Shown here piece after piece: positions 6,529-9,032 of a DNA stretch of 9,032 nt; the stretch's first letter is position 1; every line of letters starts with the position of its first letter. A model generated the notes under the pieces. It saw only the letters and a program-made list of their open reading frames with translations. It ran no database searches and was not told where the DNA came from. This DNA is from Methanobacteriota archaeon (lineage in GTDB: Archaea > Thermoplasmatota > Poseidoniia > Poseidoniales > Thalassarchaeaceae). The stretch covers positions 1-9,032 of the forward strand of contig PBPV01000098.1 in the NCBI GenBank assembly GCA_002724815.1, read 5' to 3'. A program made the translations under genes and the position numbers.

Positions 6529-7209
6529 TCAAGCGCCTAGAGCCTCGTGAATCTCTGCTAGATTTTCTGCAATGCTACCTTTGTCGTTGATGAGACCGGA
6601 TCCAACCACGGCTACTTCAACACCCCAGTCGGCAACCTGAGCCGCGTTGTGGGCCTTGACACCTCCATCGATCATCAACTTCGTTGCGCGACCTCCGCCT
6701 TCGATTTGGGCATCAATTGCAGCCCGGAAGGTGCGGGTCTTCTCTTCCATTTCAGGCATGAAGGATTGGCCTCCTTTCCCAGGAACCACACTCATGACCA
6801 AGACAAGGTCCAATGAAGACAAGTAGGGTAGAACGGCCGTGGCATCAGTGGCAGGGTTGAGGACCGCACCAGCCTGACAACCGCGTGCGTGAAGTTTGTC
6901 GATGAGGCCTTGAATATCTTCAACGGCTTCGACATGAAAAATCACCAAGTCGACGCCTGCATCGACATATTGTTCCCAATTTTCTTCAGCATTGGTGACC
7001 ATCAAATGGCAGTCAACGAAGACGTTTGGACCGACTCGGTCTCGAATGCTCTTGATGAGAGCAGGCCCGAATGTGATGGTCCGATTGACCACCCAATTAC
7101 CGTCCATCACATCCAAGTGAATCCATTCGATTCCTGCCGCAATCGCTTCGTCCATGGTCTTTCCAAGTTCGCAGAAATCTGCTGTGAGAATACTCGGTGT
7201 GATGATCAT
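6529..7209 (-). CDS. rpe: Ribulose-phosphate 3-epimerase
   Basis: A full-length 226-residue TIM-barrel enzyme that interconverts ribulose 5-phosphate and xylulose 5-phosphate in the pentose phosphate pathway. Seen in order: TPSILTADF (4-12) with Ser6; HLDVMDG (31-37) with metal ligands His31 and Asp33; ITFGP (45-49); DCHLMV (66-71) with His68; VLVMSVVPGKGGQSF (136-150), the phosphate/methionine-cap loop, which reads VVPGKGGQ where most members have VNPGFGGQ; MIDGGV (179-184) with the second catalytic Asp181; and VGSGLI (202-207) for phosphate binding. The ATG at 7209 has a weak GGGG seven bases upstream. It leads the minus-strand operon with bolA, grx and the EamA transporter, divergent from thioredoxin. 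The link between a sugar-phosphate enzyme and iron-sulfur trafficking is not obvious. Rpe of some bacteria uses Fe(II) and is inactivated by oxidants, which would give a rationale (inference). Confidence 0.95.
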   Translation of the reverse strand: MIITPSILTADFCELGKTMDEAIAAGIEWIHLDVMDGNWVVNRTITFGPALIKSIRDRVGPNVFVDCHLMVTNAEENWEQYVDAGVDLVIFHVEAVEDIQGLIDKLHARGCQAGAVLNPATDATAVLPYLSSLDLVLVMSVVPGKGGQSFMPEMEEKTRTFRAAIDAQIEGGGRATKLMIDGGVKAHNAAQVADWGVEVAVVGSGLINDKGSIAENLAEIHEALGA

Positions 7210-7217
7210 TGGTGGGC

Positions 7218-7231
7218 CCCTGTATACAGGG
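7218..7231. promoter_or_regulatory. Perfect 14-base palindrome upstream of rpe, candidate operator
   Basis: CCCTGTATACAGGG is a perfect inverted repeat of two 7-base arms without spacer, eight bases upstream of the rpe ATG in the gap shared with thioredoxin. Its position would let a dimeric repressor block transcription or translation start of the rpe operon. A second smaller inverted repeat, TCAAG-C-CTTGA, lies at 7247-7257. No regulator gene is nearby and no site family is recognised, so the function is a guess; the palindrome itself is directly seen. Confidence 0.35.
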
Positions 7232-7321
7232 AGGGGAAGTCGGTTCTCAAGCCTTGACCTTCGGGCATTGGATAGACAAGGGTTGATAGGGCGTCAATCA
7301 AGCCCATGGAATGGTGACAAT

Positions 7322-7645
7322 ATGGCTGGTAATCTGGTAGAGGCTACAGATGCAGATTTTGATGCGGTAACAAAGGGAAACGAATGGGTGCTGGTGGATT
7401 TCTGGGCACCTTGGTGTGGACCCTGTAAGATGATTGCACCGGTCTTGGACCAAATCGCTGCAGAACGGGACAATTTGACCATCGCCAAGGTCAACACGGA
7501 TGTCAATCCAGTCACCCCGGGTCGCTTCGGCGTACGTGGCATTCCTTACCTCGTGCTGTTCCACAATGGCCAGCCTGTAGATCAAAAGACCGGGGCCATG
7601 CCCAAGCCTGGATTTGACCAGTGGTTGAATTCACACATGGCCTGA
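7322..7645 (+). CDS. trxA: Thioredoxin
   Basis: A 107-residue classical thioredoxin that reduces protein disulfides in the cytoplasm. It has VLVDFWAPWCGPCKMIAPVL (23-42) with buried Asp26, the WCGPC active site (31-35) and Lys36, followed by KVNTDVNP (56-63) and GIPYLVLFHNGQ (73-84) with cis-Pro75; the family usually has GIPTL. Length and layout are those of E. coli Trx1. The frame is open upstream to 7154, but that part overlaps rpe on the other strand and has no thioredoxin similarity; the ATG at 7322 has GGTGA at 7313-7317, four bases upstream. It is divergent from the rpe-bolA-grx operon, so the shared gap may co-regulate thiol-redox and iron-sulfur functions. No thioredoxin reductase gene is in the window. 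Confidence 0.95.
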   Translation: MAGNLVEATDADFDAVTKGNEWVLVDFWAPWCGPCKMIAPVLDQIAAERDNLTIAKVNTDVNPVTPGRFGVRGIPYLVLFHNGQPVDQKTGAMPKPGFDQWLNSHMA

Positions 7646-7691
7646 TTGTCTGAATGAAAATTACAGACAAACAGCGCACTGTGACGCAGTG
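7646..7691 (+). other. Two small inverted repeats between thioredoxin and alkB
   Basis: Directly after the thioredoxin stop, TTGTCTG (7646-7652) pairs with CAGACAA (7664-7670) across an 11-base loop. A second repeat, CACTG (7677-7681) with CAGTG (7687-7691), has a 5-base loop. Neither is followed by a T-run, so they are poor intrinsic terminators. They could be RNA stability elements or chance. The thioredoxin-to-alkB gap is 82 bases. Confidence 0.3.
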
Positions 7692-7727
7692 AATTGAAAT
7701 GCAGATTCCATCTCCGAAAATTTAGAG

Positions 7728-8852
7728 ATGCTGAAATATTTGAAGTATTATATTCCCGCCGTGACCGGTATTTTGTTCATCATTTTCATCATGATGGGAC
7801 AGAATTATCCGACATATTTCTTCATCGGTTGGTCACTGTTTCTGTTTATTGGCGATTACATCTTGCCTCGGGACAAGGAAATTCAGCCCTTTTCGTATCC
7901 AGGAATTTTGAATTTTTCAATTTACATCAATTTGCCCATTCTGGTTTGCTTGATTTTCTTGGTAGTCTCAGTTTTTGGCAATCAATCACCAAATTGGTAT
8001 GTTGAAATGTTGCATTCGATGAATGTTGATTTTGCTCGAATTGTGGAGTCATTTACCCTGTTGGATCAACTCTCTATTGTGTTCCAAACCACACTATTGA
8101 TTGGCATCCTTGGAACGGTCCCAGGTCATGAATTGACGCATCGAAAGCAGAACAAATTTGACATGTTCGTCGGGAATTGGATGCTTGCATTTTCTTGGGA
8201 TTGTACGTTCGCAATCGAGCACGTCTACGGGCATCACAAAGACGTCTGTTTGGAGGAAGATCCGGCTTCTGCCAAACGAGGTGAAAACATCTATTCCTTT
8301 GTCATTCGAGCCACTGTGCTTGAACAAATCAGTGGCTGGAAACTTGAAACGGAACGGCTCAAACGGCGAAATCAGAATGTGTTTAGTTTTCACAATCGAA
8401 TGTTGATTGGATTTTCGCGAAGTTTGGTGATTACAATCTTGGCATTTGCTTTTGGTGGCCTCAATGGAATGGCCGCTTTCCTCCTGTGTGCATTTATTGC
8501 GAAATTGTTCTTGGAGGCAATCAATTACATCGAGCATTATGGATTGGTCCGTGAAAGAGGAAAACCAGTTGAGATGCGACATTCATGGAACTCGAATCAC
8601 TTTCTCAGTAGCATCTACCTGTGCAATGTGACTCGGCATTCTGATCATCATCGTTCAACAAAACTCAATTTTTGGGAGCTCAATCCTACGCATGAAGATG
8701 CACCACTGTTGCCGTATGGATATTTGTCAATGTTGTATTTGGTCTTGGTCACCCCATTTTTGTACAAAAAAATCATGGCGAAAAAGCTGGTTCATTGGGA
8801 CCTGAACAATGCCACTGAGTATGAACGAAATTTCTACGCTGTGCAATCATGA
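7728..8852 (+). CDS. alkB: AlkB-family membrane di-iron monooxygenase (alkane 1-monooxygenase-like)
   Basis: A 374-residue integral membrane protein of the AlkB/xylene monooxygenase branch of the fatty-acid hydroxylase superfamily, which hydroxylates terminal carbons of alkanes with O2 and electrons from rubredoxin or ferredoxin. All iron-binding motifs are present: HELTHRK (134-140), EHVYGHHKDV (164-173), NYIEHYGLVR (266-275) and RHSDHH (303-308). The AlkB-specific RHSWNSNH (284-291) and EDAPLLPYGY (323-332) are also there; the residues before RHSDHH are VT instead of the usual LQ. Hydrophobic helices fill residues 8-45, 60-83, 112-132 and 226-262. Length is a little below the roughly 400 of the Pseudomonas enzyme. 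No rubredoxin is nearby. The ATG at 7728 lacks a clear ribosome site, unlike other genes here. Four sampled 60-base lines give 37-43% GC against 47-53% for neighbours, suggesting transfer. Substrate could also be another hydrophobic molecule than alkanes. Confidence 0.9.
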   Translation: MLKYLKYYIPAVTGILFIIFIMMGQNYPTYFFIGWSLFLFIGDYILPRDKEIQPFSYPGILNFSIYINLPILVCLIFLVVSVFGNQSPNWYVEMLHSMNVDFARIVESFTLLDQLSIVFQTTLLIGILGTVPGHELTHRKQNKFDMFVGNWMLAFSWDCTFAIEHVYGHHKDVCLEEDPASAKRGENIYSFVIRATVLEQISGWKLETERLKRRNQNVFSFHNRMLIGFSRSLVITILAFAFGGLNGMAAFLLCAFIAKLFLEAINYIEHYGLVRERGKPVEMRHSWNSNHFLSSIYLCNVTRHSDHHRSTKLNFWELNPTHEDAPLLPYGYLSMLYLVLVTPFLYKKIMAKKLVHWDLNNATEYERNFYAVQS

Positions 8853-8982
8853 ATCCCAGTTGAATGGGTACCGTTGTTGTCGTATACGCATTGAAGGGGT
8901 CCCCTTGTGTACATAAGCCAAGAACCGATTAAAGAATCCTATCTACCCAAACTATTGAAAGTAAATCACACGTAGTTTGGTT

Positions 8983-9032
8983 ATGGCTGAAAGGTACGTC
9001 CAGAGTTGGGTCTGGGCTCTGCTCACCTTCCA
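8983..9032 (+). CDS. Possible start of a further gene, truncated by the window end
   Basis: An ATG at 8983 opens a frame that stays open to the window end, giving MAERYVQSWVWALLTF, a short charged head followed by a hydrophobic, tryptophan-containing stretch that could begin a membrane helix. No ribosome site precedes it, so it would need a leaderless transcript; an AT-rich GAAAGTAAAT at 8957-8966 could be a TATA element but is a little too close. The opposite strand is also open here, so the end of a minus-strand gene is an alternative. The 130 bases between alkB and this ATG contain the short palindromic AAGGGG-T-CCCCTT at 8894-8906 and nothing else I recognise. Confidence 0.35.
   Translation, partial: MAERYVQSWVWALLTF

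Noticed and set aside
6494..6532. TTG at 6532 as start of bolA, overlapping the rpe stop
   Set aside because: The overlap resembles those in the glycan operon, but there is no ribosome site before it and the BolA fold begins at the ATG at 6493, which has GGGAG.
7154..7321. N-terminal extension of the thioredoxin frame back to 7154
   Set aside because: It overlaps the rpe coding region on the other strand, has no thioredoxin similarity, and the ATG at 7322 has a well-spaced GGTGA.
7699..7725. Eight-residue mini-ORF just before alkB (ATG to TAG, two bases before the alkB ATG)
   Set aside because: Such tiny frames occur by chance and no ribosome site precedes it; not enough for a leader-peptide claim.
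8094..8582. Minus-strand open frame inside alkB
   Set aside because: Low-complexity, Cys/Ser-rich translation opposite conserved AlkB motifs; a shadow of the real gene.
8881..8888. CGTATACG palindrome sharing the GTATAC core with the rpe palindrome
   Set aside because: A 6-base core is expected a couple of times in 9 kb, and the flanks differ, so a shared regulator site is not supported.
1..9032. CRISPR array, tRNA, rRNA, transposase or phage genes
   Set aside because: No regularly spaced repeats, cloverleaf sequences, rRNA segments or mobile-element proteins were found on either strand.

Overview
The window looks like a piece of a marine planktonic archaeal genome, most likely Marine Group II (Poseidoniales). 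The evidence is indirect: the C-terminal remnant of an archaeal pilin/archaellin-like secreted protein at the left edge, roughly 50% GC, tightly packed genes with GGAGGTGA-type ribosome binding sites, and bacterial-looking redox genes that I would expect in such a mosaic genome. No ribosomal, tRNA or replication marker is present, so a marine bacterium cannot be excluded from this window alone.

Left part (1-4938): the end of the pilin-like gene closes with a very strong C(UUCG)G hairpin and T-tract terminator. It is followed by a surface-glycan cassette. A membrane-bound family 2 glycosyltransferase lies on the minus strand. Divergent from it is a three-gene plus-strand operon: a GT4-type glycosyltransferase, a second GT-B glycosyltransferase and a Wzx/MOP-type flippase. 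These three are joined by 4-base start/stop overlaps (GTGA, TTGA). Together they could build a lipid-linked oligosaccharide and flip it across the membrane, for surface polysaccharide or for glycosylating surface proteins such as pilins.

Middle part (4899-7209, minus strand): a compact four-gene operon read rpe - bolA - CGFS glutaredoxin - EamA transporter. Ribulose-phosphate epimerase is a carbon-metabolism enzyme. BolA and the monothiol glutaredoxin are known partners in iron-sulfur cluster trafficking. The transporter is a ten-helix DMT-family permease of unknown substrate, whose end overlaps the convergent flippase gene by 40 bases.

Right part (7210-9032): a classical WCGPC thioredoxin is divergent from rpe across a 112-base gap holding a 14-base perfect palindrome. 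Next comes an AlkB-family membrane di-iron monooxygenase with all four histidine motifs and visibly lower GC than its neighbours, a possible lateral acquisition. A possible new gene begins at 8983 and runs off the window. I saw no tRNA, rRNA, CRISPR array, insertion sequence or phage gene. No gene-free stretch exceeds 300 bases. I found no clearly new multi-gene system. The best leads are the laterally acquired-looking alkB, the rpe-bolA-grx grouping, and the pilin/glycosylation neighbourhood.
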